NCBI GenBank assembly: GCA_947044405.1
Contig: CAMRHE010000197.1
Span: 496,001-560,000 of the forward strand
Direction: 5' to 3'
Length of the DNA: 64,000 nucleotides
Source of the DNA: Leptodactylus fallax
Lineage: Eukaryota > Chordata > Amphibia > Anura > Leptodactylidae
The notes below the pieces were generated by a model. It was not told the DNA's origin. It ran no database searches and saw nothing but the letters and a program-made list of their open reading frames with translations. This document shows positions 1 to 13,779 of this stretch, one piece after another. Position 1 is the stretch's first letter. The number at the start of each line of letters is the position of its first letter. The position numbers were made by a program, and so were the translations under genes.

Positions 1-1370
<1,370 letters not shown>

Positions 1371-1800
1371 GTCTCCCGGCTGCCATGGAGGCCAAATGGG
1401 AGACGATCGGAGGGGGTGGATTAAAGTAACAAAACCCCTCAGGTACTGTGGTCACATCTAACCACATCACCTGAGGGGTTAAGTGCCTGTGACCAGCAAA
1501 GTCTCCAATTTTTCTGATAGCAGACACAAGTCTCTGCTGTTTGACACTGTGCAGACATGCTGCCCTCTCAGCTCCTGAGCGGACATCATATTTAAAGTAC
1601 CAATACCAGTTTTCCATGCTATTACGGTAGAAGTTGGGTTAAGGTAGCAAGAATTACATCTGCTGTAATACAGATGTTGGTACTTTAAACACTGTGCCCA
1701 CTCAGGACATCTACTGTAATTGTACAGCAGATGTAGGCACTTTAAATATGGTGCCCACTGAGGAGCTAAGTTTCTTCTCTGTTTCACCTCTCAAAAATAT
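1371..1800. repeat. Interspersed repeat with strong hairpin
   Basis: The stretch contains a near-perfect inverted repeat at 1433-1481, with arms starting AACCCCTCAGGT and ending ACCTGAGGGGTT. Two similar segments follow, rich in 'TACTTTAAA' and 'CTCAGGAGC' words. The composition resembles the right part of the repeat ending near 15,712 (CAGCTCC..., ...ATATTTAAA). I read it as a degenerate non-autonomous DNA element of unknown superfamily. Confidence 0.4.
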
Positions 1801-3130
1801 TTAAATAATAAGGGTTCTATACGTCACACATTCCCTAAAATGGTATCAATAAAACTACATCTTTCCTGTAAAAAAAAATGCACCTTAAACAGTTCCATAC
1901 AAGGACAGTTTTGTATTTAATCAATATTGAAGAAAGTTTTCAAGTATAACAAAGAACAGTTCAGGAATCATAGTCTAATGAGCCTAAAGAGCACAGATAA
2001 AAACAGTATGTGGGAACATATGAAGAGTAATGTATGGGTATCAGAAGCATAGTGCATCAGTTCAAAAAAAAGAGCGTCAGGGCATAGTAGTAAGCTAGTG
2101 ACCCACAGTATGACTGTAGGGGAGACTACACCCAAAAAACATAAATATAGGAATGGCAGTCGTAAGTGGAGGGAATCAAGGACAGATTCAACTACAGAAC
2201 AAGGGATATGGGTAGACTAACACAAAAATACCATGATATGAAGGGGAGGGAAGGAATAGAAGGGATGACATGGTAATAACTGGGGGGTAAAGTATCCAGG
2301 GGAGGATCATAGAGAGCACAAAGATTCATGAAAGGAGATTAGAAAACTCCATAGACTCCTGAACTAATACCCACAGCCACCAGAGTGCCTCAAACTTGGA
2401 GGAATTTGAGGAGTCCTCTGACCTCAGGGTCTCCATTCACTGTATGTGAGGAAGCTACTGGAGCAGCTCCAGTAGGGTGGGAGTAGCTGTTCTACGCCAG
2501 TGCCTGGGAAGGACCAATTACACGGCAATTTTTGATTCTTTCAAAGTTTTTTATTTTTTAAAACTACAAAATGTGAAAAAAATCTATTGCAGAATATTTT
2601 TTACATGTCATTTTTACTGCACGCTGAAAGCAGTAAAAACAAGACCCAAAAGAAAATGGCACATTTGTGTTTTAATTCCATTCCACCCCACTCTGATTTT
2701 TTTATTCCAGTTCCCCAATGTACTGCACCAAATATAAAAAATAGTTCCATGGTGAAGTATAATTTGTCTTGCAAAAAATATGCTTTCATACAGCTTTGTC
2801 AATTGAAAAATAAAAAACTTATGGCTTTTAGAAGGGAAGAAATAAAAATCAAGGGAGGGAGGAGGTACACAACACCACAACATTGTCACTGATTCATGTG
2901 GTAGTTGCTTTATATACAACGAACTCATCTTGCTTAATGTAAAACCCTAAACCAATATAAAAGTCAGTGTTTTTTCTTACCGCATGTATGGATCAACACT
3001 CTAAAACTCAGACTCCAGTAATACCTCTGCAAGTGTATAATGACAAAAAGATATCAATAAATATAATAAAAAATCTGCAGGAACTGCAAAGGCATTTGGC
3101 CTCATGTATCATAACAAGCATAGTGTGTAA
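1801..3130. other. Gene-free stretch, nothing recognised
   Basis: Sequence is AT-rich with short open frames only. None has splice-site-bounded coding character or protein motifs that I recognise. The overlapping small frames at 2477-2928 are on both strands of a low-complexity AT-rich tract. Confidence 0.5.
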
Positions 3131-3860
3131 CAATGTGCATACCTCCCAACTTTCAATGGACAGAAAGAGGGACAAAATATGCAGCGTGTTATGTGCACCG
3201 CGGCAAATTTAGCTCCACCACCTTCTACGTTGATGCCGCCCATTCTCATCTATTTTTCCATGTGCCCCCACACAGTATAATGCTCCTACAGTCACCCTAA
3301 CATTATATGCCCCCACATTATAATGTTCCTCTCCAATTACACCACAGTATTAAGTCCCTCTCCTTGTGCCCCAGTTTAAACTGGCGGAAACTAGAGGGGG
3401 CCATTAAACAGTGGGGGTAGTTGGAGGGGGACATTAAACTGGGGGGCAACTAGAGGCAGACATGTCCCCCTCCAGCTACCCCCCACAGTTTAATGACCCC
3501 CTTCATCTGCCACCAGTTTAATGCTCCCTTCATCTGCCCACAGTTTAATGTCCCTCTACATCTGCCTCCAGTTCCCCCCCCCTGCTCACACATTCTCTCC
3601 TTATCTTGGCTCACTCTCTATTCCCAGCAGCTTCCTCTGTGTAACATCACACTGTCCCGCAGTATCCAAAATAGCTCCGCCCACACAAGAGTCTTATCAT
3701 ATGGTCATGAAGTCATCAAAGGTCCTTTAGCCCACAAGGATTTAGCATCTACCATTTAGCCTTTACCCTACCCTAATAAAGTTTGTTAACAGCAAAACAC
3801 TTCAGGGGCATAGCGGGACAAACTGTAAGCTTTGCGGGATCGCGTGACAGCAGTGTGAAA
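3131..3860. repeat. Interspersed repeat with internal minisatellite-like C-rich units
   Basis: It begins with CATACCTCCCAACTTTC and ends with CGGGACTGT. Both read like ends of a dispersed non-autonomous element. The middle (about 3270-3580) is made of irregular units built on 'CCCCCACAGTTTAATGTCCC' words. The same kind of unit occurs at 29.3-29.9, 57.2-57.4 and 62.0-62.4 kb. No coding content. Confidence 0.4.
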
Positions 3861-4175
3861 TCGGGACTGTGTTGTGCTATATGTTTATATGTGTGCTAAA
3901 AAATACAGATACATGTCTACAGCACACACTATATGCAGCCCTCAAGCTTTGCTGCATACATACACAAATAACTCTACAAAGAGCTATGAGTGTGTATATG
4001 TGTAGTATGTGTGCAGCAGAACTGTTTGTGTATGTTATGTTTGTGCAGCTGAGCTTTGTGTGTTTGTGTGCAACAGGGGGAAGCGCTAATAAACCCCTTT
4101 ATCTACCCTAGAATACCAAAGTATTATAACCCATTTTACAGCCCAAAAATACTGTATAAAACTTTTCTAATTTCT

Positions 4176-4205
4176 AACTTATTTATTTATTTATTTATTT
4201 ATTTA
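4176..4205. repeat. (TTTA)n microsatellite
   Basis: Six to seven tandem copies of a TTTA tetranucleotide, just before a palindromic MITE. Confidence 0.85.
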
Positions 4206-4229
4206 GTTTTTGCACCATTAAAAAAATTA

Positions 4230-4427
4230 AGGCTAAGGCCCCATGTGGCGTAAATGTAGCTTTTTTTGTTGCAGATTTTGTTGCATTTTTTTGAGCCAAA
4301 GCCAAGAATGGCTACAAGTGGAATGGGAGATATATATATATGAAGTACTTCTACCTTCTGCTCAATCCACTCCTGGATTTGGCTCAAAAAAAAGCTGTGT
4401 TTCCGCAATGTTGAGCATTAGCCTAAA
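4230..4427. mobile_element. Palindromic MITE, family P (full copy)
   Basis: A roughly 200-bp element whose two halves are inverted copies. The left half starts AAGGCTAAGGCCCCATG, followed by a T-rich tract and TTTTTTTGAGCCAAAGCCA. The right half reads TTTGGCTCAAAAAAAAGC, then GTGTTTCCGCAATGT and TTAGCCT. Related copies lie near 4659, 31963, 39835 and 52187. It has no coding capacity. The superfamily cannot be assigned because no target duplication is obvious. Confidence 0.75.
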
Positions 4428-4658
4428 CAAATTTTTTTATATGATCACTTTCTAAAAGTCACACCCTTTTTCCACTGATGAAATGCTTAGTATTTTGAGA
4501 TACTGTATATCCAGTTTTTGAAGGTTATTTTGCTCTAAAATGCAGTATATGCAATGCACTTTCGTCTATGTTGTTTTGGTGGCTTTTATTTCAGTCAGTT
4601 GTGGGTTTTTGTTTTTTTTTTTCAAAAGGCAGCATGCTCTGCATATGACATTATTTGG

Positions 4659-4790
4659 GTAAGGCCCCATGTTGTGGAAATGCAGCGCTTTGTGTTGCAG
4701 TCAAGATAGGATTTAACAGAAGGGAAACATCTAAGTGCTTCCTTTATATTTTCCATTCTGTGTTTCTGCAATGTGGGGCCTTAGTCTTAT
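4659..4790. mobile_element. Palindromic MITE, family P (degenerate, shortened)
   Basis: Both ends match family P: TAAGGCCCCATGTTGTGGAA at the left and TTTCTGCAATGTGGGGCCTT at the right. The central half has been shortened. Confidence 0.6.
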
Positions 4791-4814
4791 AGTGTTTAAC
4801 ATAGACTTCTCTAT

Positions 4815-5058
4815 AAGGGTAAGTTCACATGGTGGAATCTGCCACTGATTTTGAGCCGGATTCCGTCCTGATTCTGCTTTCCATTGCATTCAGTGGGAGG
4901 CAGAGATTGAAGCTGGATGCTTAAAAAAAATAAGCATGCTGCTTGAACTTGCCATGGATTCTGCGGGTTTCGTAATGAAGAGGAATCTGAGGTGGAGGTG
5001 AGGTGAGGTGTCCGCTTCAAATTTCTCTTCATTTTCTGCCAGGTGAACAAACCCTAAG
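4815..5058. mobile_element. MITE with 'GGGT.AGTTCAC' inverted ends
   Basis: The left end reads AGGGTAAGTTCACATGG. The right end reads CCAGGTGAACAAACCCTAAG, its approximate inverse complement. A comparable element lies at about 31,108-31,361. No open frame. Confidence 0.55.
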
Positions 5059-5850
5059 ACTAGGAATGCTAGAAAAAGCACAAATAAAAAAAAATCATCA
5101 TTAAACGTCATTAAATAAAAAATTCATTAAAACACCATAAAAGGTGCTTGTTCCATATTAAGATAGTGCTGGTGTTTTAAAATGTGTGTTTTTATTGATA
5201 CATGCAAAGTTTGTTGAAAAGTTAGTGACCATTTAAAGTTTACAGCAAATTATAGAAAGGTCTACATATACAGCATTGTGTATAGATATGGTGTTTTTGA
5301 AAAACAATTCTCAAAACTCCTGCTCAAAAAACTCAAGGTTTATTTGAATGACAACAATGCAAACTGTGAAGGTCTGGGTTGATACAGAAATACAGCTATT
5401 ACATATACTTGCTGAACCCAAAATCCCTTCTTCTAAATAATATTATGAAATTGCTTATATACATACTGTGCCATTTCAGAATGGGACCTTACCTCCATCT
5501 TTAAGTGGTGGCATCTCCTTCTCTATCAGCTTGAAGTCCTCCAGTTTAGGAACACCTTAAAAGTGTCTCACCATAGTCCATGATTTTGATACAACCATTG
5601 TAGAAACTATATGAATATAAAGAGATAAATACCATATGAGTCTCCCTCTAATGGCCTTTTTAATATACAGGAATATTGAGAAAGTTTTTTTTTTTGCAAC
5701 TCCCTTTTGTAGTAGCGAGAAATTAGTACAAAATATAAGCATTGCTGTGAGAAGTCATAGTGAGGAACCCCCTGTATGAGATCCATATGCCATAACAGGG
5801 CACATCAACAAAGACCTGAAAATGCAGCAGAAAAAATCCATTATGCATTT

Positions 5851-5978
5851 AGGCTAAGGCCCCACATAGCGGACCACAGCAAAACAGCGATGTGGGAAAA
5901 ACCGCTTTGACAATGCATCGTGGTTTTTCCCGCAGCACTTTTCACAGAAACTTTCTGCTTCCATTATACCTATAGGTA
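5851..5978. mobile_element. MITE family Q, left fragment
   Basis: Starts TAGGCTAAGGCCCCACATAG and continues with GCGGAAA-like and TTTTCCCGCAG words. It runs up to the TA dinucleotide where the Tc1 element inserted. A complete relative lies at 9598-9906. The right half is not present on the other side of the Tc1 element. Confidence 0.55.
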
Positions 5979-7602
5979 CAGTGTCTTGAGAAAGTATTCG
6001 GCCCCCTTGAATTTTTCAAGCTTTTGCCACATTTCAGGCTTCAGACATAAAGATAGAAAATTTTAACTTTTTTGGTGAAGAATTAACAACAAGTGGGACA
6101 CAATTGTGAAGTGGAACGAAATTTATTGGTTATTTTAAACTTTTGTAAAAAATAAAAAACTGAAAAGTGGGGCGTGCAATATTATTCGCCCCTTTACTTT
6201 CAGTGCAGCAAACTCACTCCAGAAGTTCAGTGAGGATCTCTGAATGATCCAATGTTGTCCTAAATGACTGATGATGATAAATATAATCCACCTGTGTGTA
6301 ATCAAGTCTCCGTATAAATGCACCTGCTCTGTGATAGTCTCAGGGTTCTGTTTAAAGTGCAGAGAGCATCATGAAGACCAAGGAACACACCAGGCAGGTC
6401 CGTGATACTGTTGTGGAGAAGTTTAAAGCCGGATTTGGATACAAAAAGATTTCCCAAACTTTAAACATCCCAAGGAGCACTGTGCAAGCGATCATATAGA
6501 AATGGAAGGAGTATCAGACCACTGAAAATCTACCAAGACCCGGCCGTCCCTCTAAACTTTCATCTCAAACAAGGAGAAGTCTGATCAGAGATGCAGCCAA
6601 GAGGCCCATGATCACTCTGGATGATCTGCAGAGATCTACAGCTGAGGTGGGAGAGTCTGTCCATAGGACAACAATCAGTCGTACACTGCACAAATCTGGC
6701 CTTTATGGAAGAGTGGCAAGAAGCCATTTCTCAAAGATATCCATAAAAAGTCTCGTTTAAAGTTTGCCACAAGCCACCTGGGAGACACACCAAACATGTG
6801 GAAGAAGATGCTTTGGTCAGATGAAACCAAAATCGAACTTTTTGGCCACAATGCAAAACGATATGTTTGGCGTAAAAGCAACACAGCTCATCACCCTGAA
6901 CACACCATCCCCACTGTCAAACATGGTGGTGGCAGCATCATGGTTTGGGCCTGCTTTTCTTCAGCAGGGACAGGGAAGATGGTTAAAATTGATGGGAAGA
7001 TGGATGGAGCCAAATAAGGACCATTCTGGAAGAAAACCTGTTGGAGTCTGCAAAAAACCTGAGACTGGGACAGAGATTTATCTTCCAACAAGACAATGAT
7101 CCCAAACATAAAGCAAAATCTACAATGGAATGGTTCACAAATAAACATATCCAGGTGTTAGAATGGCCAAGTCAAAGTCCAGATCTGAATCCAATCGAGA
7201 ATCTGTGGAAAGAGCTGAAAACTGCTGTTCACAAACGCTCTCCATCCAACCTCACTGAGCTCCAGCTGTTTTCCAAGGAAGAATGGGCAAGAATTTCAGT
7301 CTCTCAATGTGCAAAACTGATAGAGACATACCCCAAGTGACTTGCAGCTGTAATCGCAGCAAAAGGTGGCGCTACAAAGTATTACCTTAAGGGGGCCGAA
7401 TAATTTGGCACGCCCCACTTTTCAGTTTTTTATTTTTTACAAAAGTTTAAAATATCCAATAAATTTCGTTCCACTTCACGATTGTGTCCCACTTGTTGAT
7501 TCTTCACCAAAAAATTTTAATTTTATATCCTTATGTTTGAAGCCTGAAATGTGGCTAAAGGTTGAAAAGTTCAAGGGGGCCGAATACTTTCGCAAGGCAC
7601 TG
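5979..7602 (+). mobile_element. Tc1-like DNA transposon (subfamily A), full length but dead
   Basis: The element starts CAGTGTCTTGAGAAAGTATT and ends with the inverse, GAATACTTTCGCAAGGCACTG. It is flanked by TA on both sides (5977-5978 and 7603-7604), as expected for Tc1/mariner. Long inverted repeats of over 100 bp are visible: AAATTTATTGGTTATTTTAA-type sequence at the left and its complement near 7430-7480. The transposase frame inside is broken. Confidence 0.9.
6371..7403 (+). pseudogene. Tc1-like transposase pseudogene (subfamily A)
   Basis: In life this protein binds the element's inverted repeats and cuts and pastes it through a DDE nuclease. The start is ATGAAGACC at 6371, giving an N-terminal paired-like helix-turn-helix (KAGFGYKKISQTLNIPRSTV). 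An in-frame TAG follows at about 6497 where an arginine codon is expected. Further on the frame changes: [13 protein letters not shown] holds the first catalytic Asp, and [13 protein letters not shown] holds the second Asp and the Glu. At least one stop and two frameshifts interrupt it, so it cannot make an active protein. The reading frame stays on the + strand throughout. Confidence 0.88.
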
Positions 7603-7604
7603 TA

Positions 7605-9597
7605 TATAACTTCCATAAAAATGACATAATAGGCTCAGAACAGCAGACTATAAAAGGAAGAGTCTCATCCTTACATAACAGGCGCTGCCGTAGGCCTTGA
7701 AAGTGAACAGTGTCTTTCTGCACATACCTTGATAATGTTATATGAAAATATGCCCTTATCTAAAGGGGTGAACCTAACCTTTATGCTGCCTGAGGAGACG
7801 TACAGAAAGGTGACCCCCCCCCAAAAAAAAAAAAAAAAAAATATCCGACCCAGTGATAAAATTGTAGGCCACACCTACCCATTTGAAGATCAAAAGAAAA
7901 TCACCCTCTAATCTTTTGGGGACCATCACCCTTCCTCAGACCCTAGAGTATAATAAGTGGAGGCCTGGGGGAAGTGAGTATAAATAGCAAACACTTATGC
8001 TCACCTTGCCTCACTTCTTCTGGGCCTCTGTCTGACATCATGCAACCCGGGGTCACCACTGAGGCCTGTGATTTGGCCTAAGCTGTTCCAATCATAGGCC
8101 TCAGCAGTGACCCCTGGGTGAGTGACGTCTGAAGAGGCTATAGGGGCCCTGAAGAGGACACCAGGAACCACTGGACACTCAGGAGAGGAGAGTATAACTG
8201 TTTGTTTTTTACTCACCTCCCCTGGTGCTGTACAATCTTAGTTGATACTTATTGGATTATTTCAACAGGAAGCGGTGATTTTTTATTCACTGATACCTGC
8301 TCCTGTTGTGTCTGGCCTCCTCTTCTGCCTACAGAACGCTTTAGTGCCCTCTGAAGGAAGAAGTGGAGGCTGGACTAGATGGGAGCACGGATCAGTGAAT
8401 AAAATATTGACCGCTACTGCTGGTGGGGTCAAGGCACTATAAATCAGGAAGCAGAAGAAATTCAGAATTTGGCAGCTGCCTTCCTTCTACTAGCTCCTTA
8501 CTGTCCTCTGCTAGTCCTTGCTGTCCTACATGGCATTTCATTTTATGGGACACAGCAGGGCAGAATGGTTAAATGCATGATTCATGATGCATGGACCACT
8601 GTACATAGAATATAAAGTGGCTGCAAATCAGTCACATATAATGCTGATCTTATGGGGTTGGTCCTCTCAAAGATGTGATCTAAAGGGGAGATTTCACTGT
8701 ATTTCCAGTATATTGTGCTACTGTAACCTTTACTCTATATCTGAGTCTAGTTAGGACTGGTAAAGGTAAAACTGCTGAATCACACTGATCTGGCAATGGC
8801 TGTAGAAATATCAGAATTTCACATCTCCAGCTCTCCGAACCTTTCTCCTTCTCCTCCATATTGAAAACAAACCAGTTCTGACTGAAATTAATGCGTGATG
8901 CATTATTCTACCAGAGATCTCTCACTGCTTATATTACTGGTCTGTCAAAGACTGCTCAGATACTGACAAATATGCTGTTAGCATATAGTGTAGGATAACT
9001 ATACAAGGTATTTACAAGCTGGAATGTTAGCCTCTGGACATAGCATGCATAATGCATAAAAAAAGATACATCTACAGTATATTAGTGAACAACTTATAGT
9101 TATAGTTTCAAAGCTATTTGACTGGTTTGTGTTTTTGAAAAAAAAGGAATGCTTTTATTTTCTTCTGCGCAGATCCAGATGTGCAGTGCAACATATTCCA
9201 AGCATGCCTATGAGTATACTATATATTCAACCTGTACAGATGCACAGGAGCCTAGGAAGTCACTGTCCACCAGTAGCAGCTTCCTGCTCCTAAGAGAATG
9301 CAGAATGTATTGAAAAACAAGGGGCCCAATGGGCTATTCTTGCATAAGGCCATCTACTGTCTGTGCCCTTGTGTTACTGTAGATTACAGTATGTCTGTCA
9401 TTGATTTCAATTAGAAAAATAAAGTGTATACTGTACCTTTTGAGTGGTTCTGAAAAGCATAGCAGCCTTCAGTATTATAAAAATTTATTAAAAGATCCAG
9501 AGATTAATCCACGACACTCTCTTGGTCAAGTTTCAGTATGTGTCTGGCATATAAGATTACCTAAAACATAAGCCAAGCTGAGCACTTGAAAGACTTA
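7605..9597. repeat. Gene-free stretch with repeat remnants
   Basis: A C8A18 homopolymer run lies near 7818-7842. Between about 8000 and 8230 there is an inverted arrangement around 'ACTGAGGCCTGTGATTGG'-like words and 'CTCACCT' ends. This composition is shared with the TTAA-flanked elements at 41.8 and 51.1 kb, so it is probably an old copy. From 8460 to 9597 I see nothing beyond AT-rich unique-looking sequence. Confidence 0.4.
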
Positions 9598-9906
9598 GGC
9601 TAAGGCCCCAAGTAGCGAGCCGCAGCCTAAAAGCGCTGCAGGAAAAGCCACGGTGGAAATGCATCGCTTTTCACAAAGTCCGCAGAGTTTTCCTCTGTGA
9701 ACTTTCTGTTTCAAGTACACCTATACGGAAAACATAGGTATAATTAACATGTTGCAATTTACAAAAATGCAACAGTTTTTGAAATCTCAGCATGTCCGCT
9801 GCAGATATTTTTCTGCAATGTGTGGTTGGGATTAGCCAGAATCCCATCCACTTTGCAGGTACTGTAAAACATCACGGTTTTTCTAAATTGCAGGCCCCGG
9901 CCTTAG
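9598..9906. mobile_element. MITE family Q (full copy)
   Basis: About 310 bp. It starts AGGCTAAGGCCCCAAGTAGC and ends GCAGGCCCCGGCCTTAG, with inverted-repeat architecture. A central conserved block carries ATTAGCCAGAATCCCATCCA and CTTTGCAGGTACTGTAAAAC. Relatives occur at 5851, 40,190, 43,665, 43,959 and 51,540. Non-coding. Confidence 0.7.
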
Positions 9907-11636
9907 GGTGTTTTAACATGGGGAAAATTTGTTGTCAAAATCTGAATAAATATATGCAGAATACTACAGAAACAGGCCTATTCTGATGTATGGAACCTAT
10001 TTTTCAGCAGCAGAAATTTCTGCAACAAATCTTCCACATGTGAACCTATCTCTAACCCCTTCCCGCCGGAGGAATTTTTCAGTTTTTTTTATTTTTGACC
10101 CCCCTTCCAAACCTAATAACATTTTTATTCTTCCGTTCTCATAGCCATATGAGGTCTTAATGTTTGCGGGACAAATTTTTCTTCATGATGCTACCATTTA
10201 TTATTTTGTACAATGTACTGGGAAGCTGGAAAAAAATTCAGAATGAGGTGGATTTGAAGAAAAAGTGCATTTGTGCGACTTTCTTACAGGCTTCGTAATT
10301 TGTGCGACTTTCTTACGGGCTTCGTTTTTATGTCGTTCACTCTACAGCCAAATTGACATGTCACCTGTATTCTATGTTTGGGTACGATTCTGGGAATACC
10401 AAATTTATATAGTTTTATTTACGTTTTAACCTCTTAACAAAAATCTAAAACTGTGCAAAAATATTTTTTCTTCTAAAAGTTGCCATATTCAGACTCCAAT
10501 AACTTTTTATACTTCCATATACACAATATGGGGTACTTCTGCCCCTGTGTGTCGATAGGACAGGCGGAATTTTAATTAGCATAATTTATGCCTGACTATG
10601 GTACCCTATAAGAGAGCAAAAGAGACTTTCCCCCGTGTGTTTTTTTCTGTCATGTGTGGTGGGACAGGTGGAGTGAGGTCTTTTTTGTCCTCCCATATTT
10701 TGTTTTTCCCCTAAAGTTTGTTATCTTACCTATGGGGAGTCATATTTACACCTCTCTTCTCTTTTTTCTTCCACTGGACGCTTCTGTGGAAAAGAACGAG
10801 GTTTTACTTAGGCAGTTTGTGTCTAACCAAGTTTTAAACCTTTACTCTGAAAAGGTTGATTTCAGTAGTACATGCAGCGGTAGTTGAATGCTGCATGCTC
10901 AAAGATGTGTGGTGCATGCCACTTGTGCGGCTTTGATGTGGAGCATTGCCGTTTCACTTATCCTTTTTGTGCCTAGCCAAGCTCTTGTGCGGCTTTGAGG
11001 TGATACAAGCTCCGCGGCCGCCAGTAGTGACGTTGGTCACTTTGTTCCTCCGGAACCTTTCTTTGTGTTCTGGTTTTCCGGGGACTGAATCCTCGGATGG
11101 ACCTCCCTCCTTTTTTGCAAGGTTATATTTGCTGAGCCTCTTTTCTAGCATCTGTCTGTATATTTTAAGCTTAATTCTGTGTACAAGGAATTAAGGTTTG
11201 CAAAATTGTGGAGGGCTCCTCCTCCCTCCCTGTAGCCTTGCAGTGCAAAAAATGGGGGCCTAGTTTGTGTGGATTGTAACACACTGTGGGCATGAAATGA
11301 AACATACTCTTTCACTAGTATCTAAGAGGACTTCCAAGTGATTGATGAGATGCTCTCATCATATGAAGATATCTTGGAGAATTCCAGCAGACCATTCCTC
11401 TAGAGAAGATAAATATGCTGCTGAAGTCCATCCGGTCAAGGGAACGAGATGTTGATGGGGAAGCCCTCCATTTCCACCAATAGGGGGCCTAGGGCCTTCC
11501 AAGTGGTCGTAACACTGATAAGCTCATGCTATTGGAGTAGAAACATCCTGAAAGAGACACTATTTTATCCAGGAGGTTAAGGCTTTATCCTATTGTGGAA
11601 TCCCAGCTGGTCTGATGGGGTCCTCCACCTAAAGTT

Positions 11637-12344
11637 GATATGGCAGTAGTCAAATTGTCCCGCCGTACGGTGGTCCTGACGGATGATGGCTCCAACCTCT
11701 AGGACCCTATGGATAGGCGCATGGAGAGCACCTTCAGGAAGGCTTATTCTGCAGCCTCTGCTCAGACCTCAGTGGCCATTGCCTCTAATGAGGTATCAAA
11801 CAAGTTGCGCTCTGATCTAGCCCAACTAGAGAGGGAATTTAACTCTGGAGTCTCCAGTGATTACCTCTTATCATTCTTGAGGTCAGTCTCTATCCGAGGC
11901 CTCCCAATAAATCAGTTTAAGCTGGCCGCAAAAACTATGGCCCTCTCCACGGCAGCTAGAAGGCCGTTATGGTTAAAACCCTGGAGAGTTGATAACGCCT
12001 CCAAGTGTCACTTGTGTTCCCTGCCTTTTGAGCTGGGTAAACCTTTCAGCAAATGCCTGGATGAAATCATGGAGGGTCTAGCTGACAAGAAGGGTAACAG
12101 ACAACCTCTGCCCCGGCCAGGAGGTCTTGATCTACCTCTAAAAGACCTCAGTTCAAGAGGCATCCTACATACCAGTCTAGGGGTTCTGGACGGAAGTTCC
12201 CCAAAGAAGGGGACAAGAAGAAGCCTAACTTTTGACGCCAGCTGTTTTCTTCCTGTGGCAGAGACTCCTACAATGGGTTCTTGGAAGAGGTTGCCCCCTC
12301 TGAAGAAGGATTCAGTTTGTACTCACCAGTTTTTCTGGTGCTAA
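11637..12344 (+). pseudogene. DIRS gag-like ORF, broken
   Basis: An ATG at about 11,637 gives VVKLSRRTVVLTDDGSNL and then hits a TAG at about 11,699. The same frame resumes at 11,709 for 211 codons (MDRRMESTFRKAYSAAS...). That segment includes a block with ARRPLWLKPW and a short cysteine pair (KCHLCSLPFE) characteristic of DIRS first ORFs. The family's Gag-like protein packages element RNA. A single stop early in the frame and divergence at the C-terminus make this copy defective. Confidence 0.7.
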
Positions 12345-12349
12345 AAAGC

Positions 12350-13100
12350 ATAAGGATAAAGCATTTTTCTAATGGAAATCCGTCACATCCTTTCTACAGC
12401 AGGACAAGGTCCTTGCCACCCCAGACCTAAATGATGTCTATCTAATTATTCCAGTTTATCCTCCACACAGAAGGTATCTCAGAATTACTGTCTCAGTTCT
12501 CAGCCACAGGAAGTACTGTATATTCAGTTTGCGGCTCCACTTTTTGGCATCCCGTTAGCTTCCCACACCTTCACCCAGGTGGTGGCGCCAGTAGCAGCCG
12601 CACTCAGACTTCATGGTCTATTCATAGTGCCATACTTGGATGACTGACTAAACAAAAGCTCAGTCAAAATCCATCCTGCTCCAGCATTTGCAGATAGCCG
12701 TGTCTTTCAACTCCAAGGTTGGCTAATAAATTGGGGAAAGTCAGAGGTGATTCCCTCTACTCAGAGAAAGTTCCTGGGGTTTTTCCGGGACTCAGACTGC
12801 ATTAAATTTCCTTAACTCTGACAAGGAAAGAAAGGCTAACCACAGCGGTCCGGTATCTTCTCAGAACAAGCCTGGTCTCTATCACGACAACTATGAGAGT
12901 CCTAGGCCTAATGTCATCCTCAGCCATGGCAGTCCTTTGGGCTTTATGGCATATGCGTCCTCTTCAGATGGAGGCTCTAAAGGCCTGGAATCATACTCCT
13001 CTCGGTCTCAACAAGAGGATCAGACTTTCCCCCAGTACCCGTCTTTCCCTCAGATGGTGGATACACCTGAAAGACGGATGTCCACGGTCCAACCTCGTTG
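12350..13100 (+). pseudogene. DIRS reverse transcriptase region, broken
   Basis: Translating piecewise gives 'LNDVYL' and 'VYPPHRRYL'-like words near 12,430-12,490. Then comes LASHTFTQVVAPVAAALRLH, followed by VPYLDD at about 12,630-12,648. YLDD is the catalytic motif of reverse transcriptase. The next codon is TGA where tryptophan is usual in DIRS elements. Later segments (INWGKSEVIPST, about 12,730) are in shifted frames. The enzyme would copy element RNA into DNA, but this copy cannot be active. Confidence 0.78.
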
Positions 13101-13475
13101 GACCCTGTTAAATACTGATGCATCCCTCTCGGGATGGGGAGCCCAACTGTACAAGAAGACCGTACAAGGAGTCTGGAGCAGGCTAGATAGAGGTCATTGC
13201 CCAGCTGTAAGGAGCTCAGAGCAGTTAACCTGGCACTACTTCACTTTTTCCTCTCCTCCGAGAAAGAGCGGTCAAGATCTGGTCTGACAGATGGAGGCAT
13301 CAGATCGCTATCTCTCCTCAGGGAGACAGGTCTGATTTTTACCTGGGCAGAGGAAAATCTGACCCACTTATCCACGGTTCACATCAGGGGCTCCTTGAAC
13401 ATAGTAGCGGATCAGTTGAGTTGGGGTCTCACCCTATCAGGAGATTGGTTTCTCAATCCAGAGATCTTCCATTAG
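13081..13475 (+). pseudogene. DIRS RNase H region, broken
   Basis: The motif LNTDASLSGWGAQLY at about 13,107-13,151 matches the Asp-bearing start of the RNase H domain found downstream of reverse transcriptase in DIRS elements. A shifted frame continues with KELRAVNLALLHF and later HIRGSLNIVADQLS, which is the usual C-terminal RNase H block. At least one frameshift separates the two halves. Confidence 0.72.
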
Positions 13476-13779
13476 ATTACCCTGAAATGGGGTATTCCAG
13501 AAGTAGACCTTATGACGACCAGACTAAACGCCAAGGTTTAAGGGTATTGATGAAAGTCTGACAGGACCAAGTCTCTGTGATAGCCATTCTACCATGCTGG
13601 CCAAAAAGAGCTTGGTTTTCCCAGCTCATGTACATGAGTCGAGGGATCTATTGGAGGCTACCCCCCCCCCCCCACCTAGAACCTGGTTTCCCAAGGAACT
13701 CAGAAGTACCAGGATCTGTGGAAATTCAACCTTAAAGCCTGGAGGTTGACCAGTCCCTATGGAGATCTAGAGGACTGTC

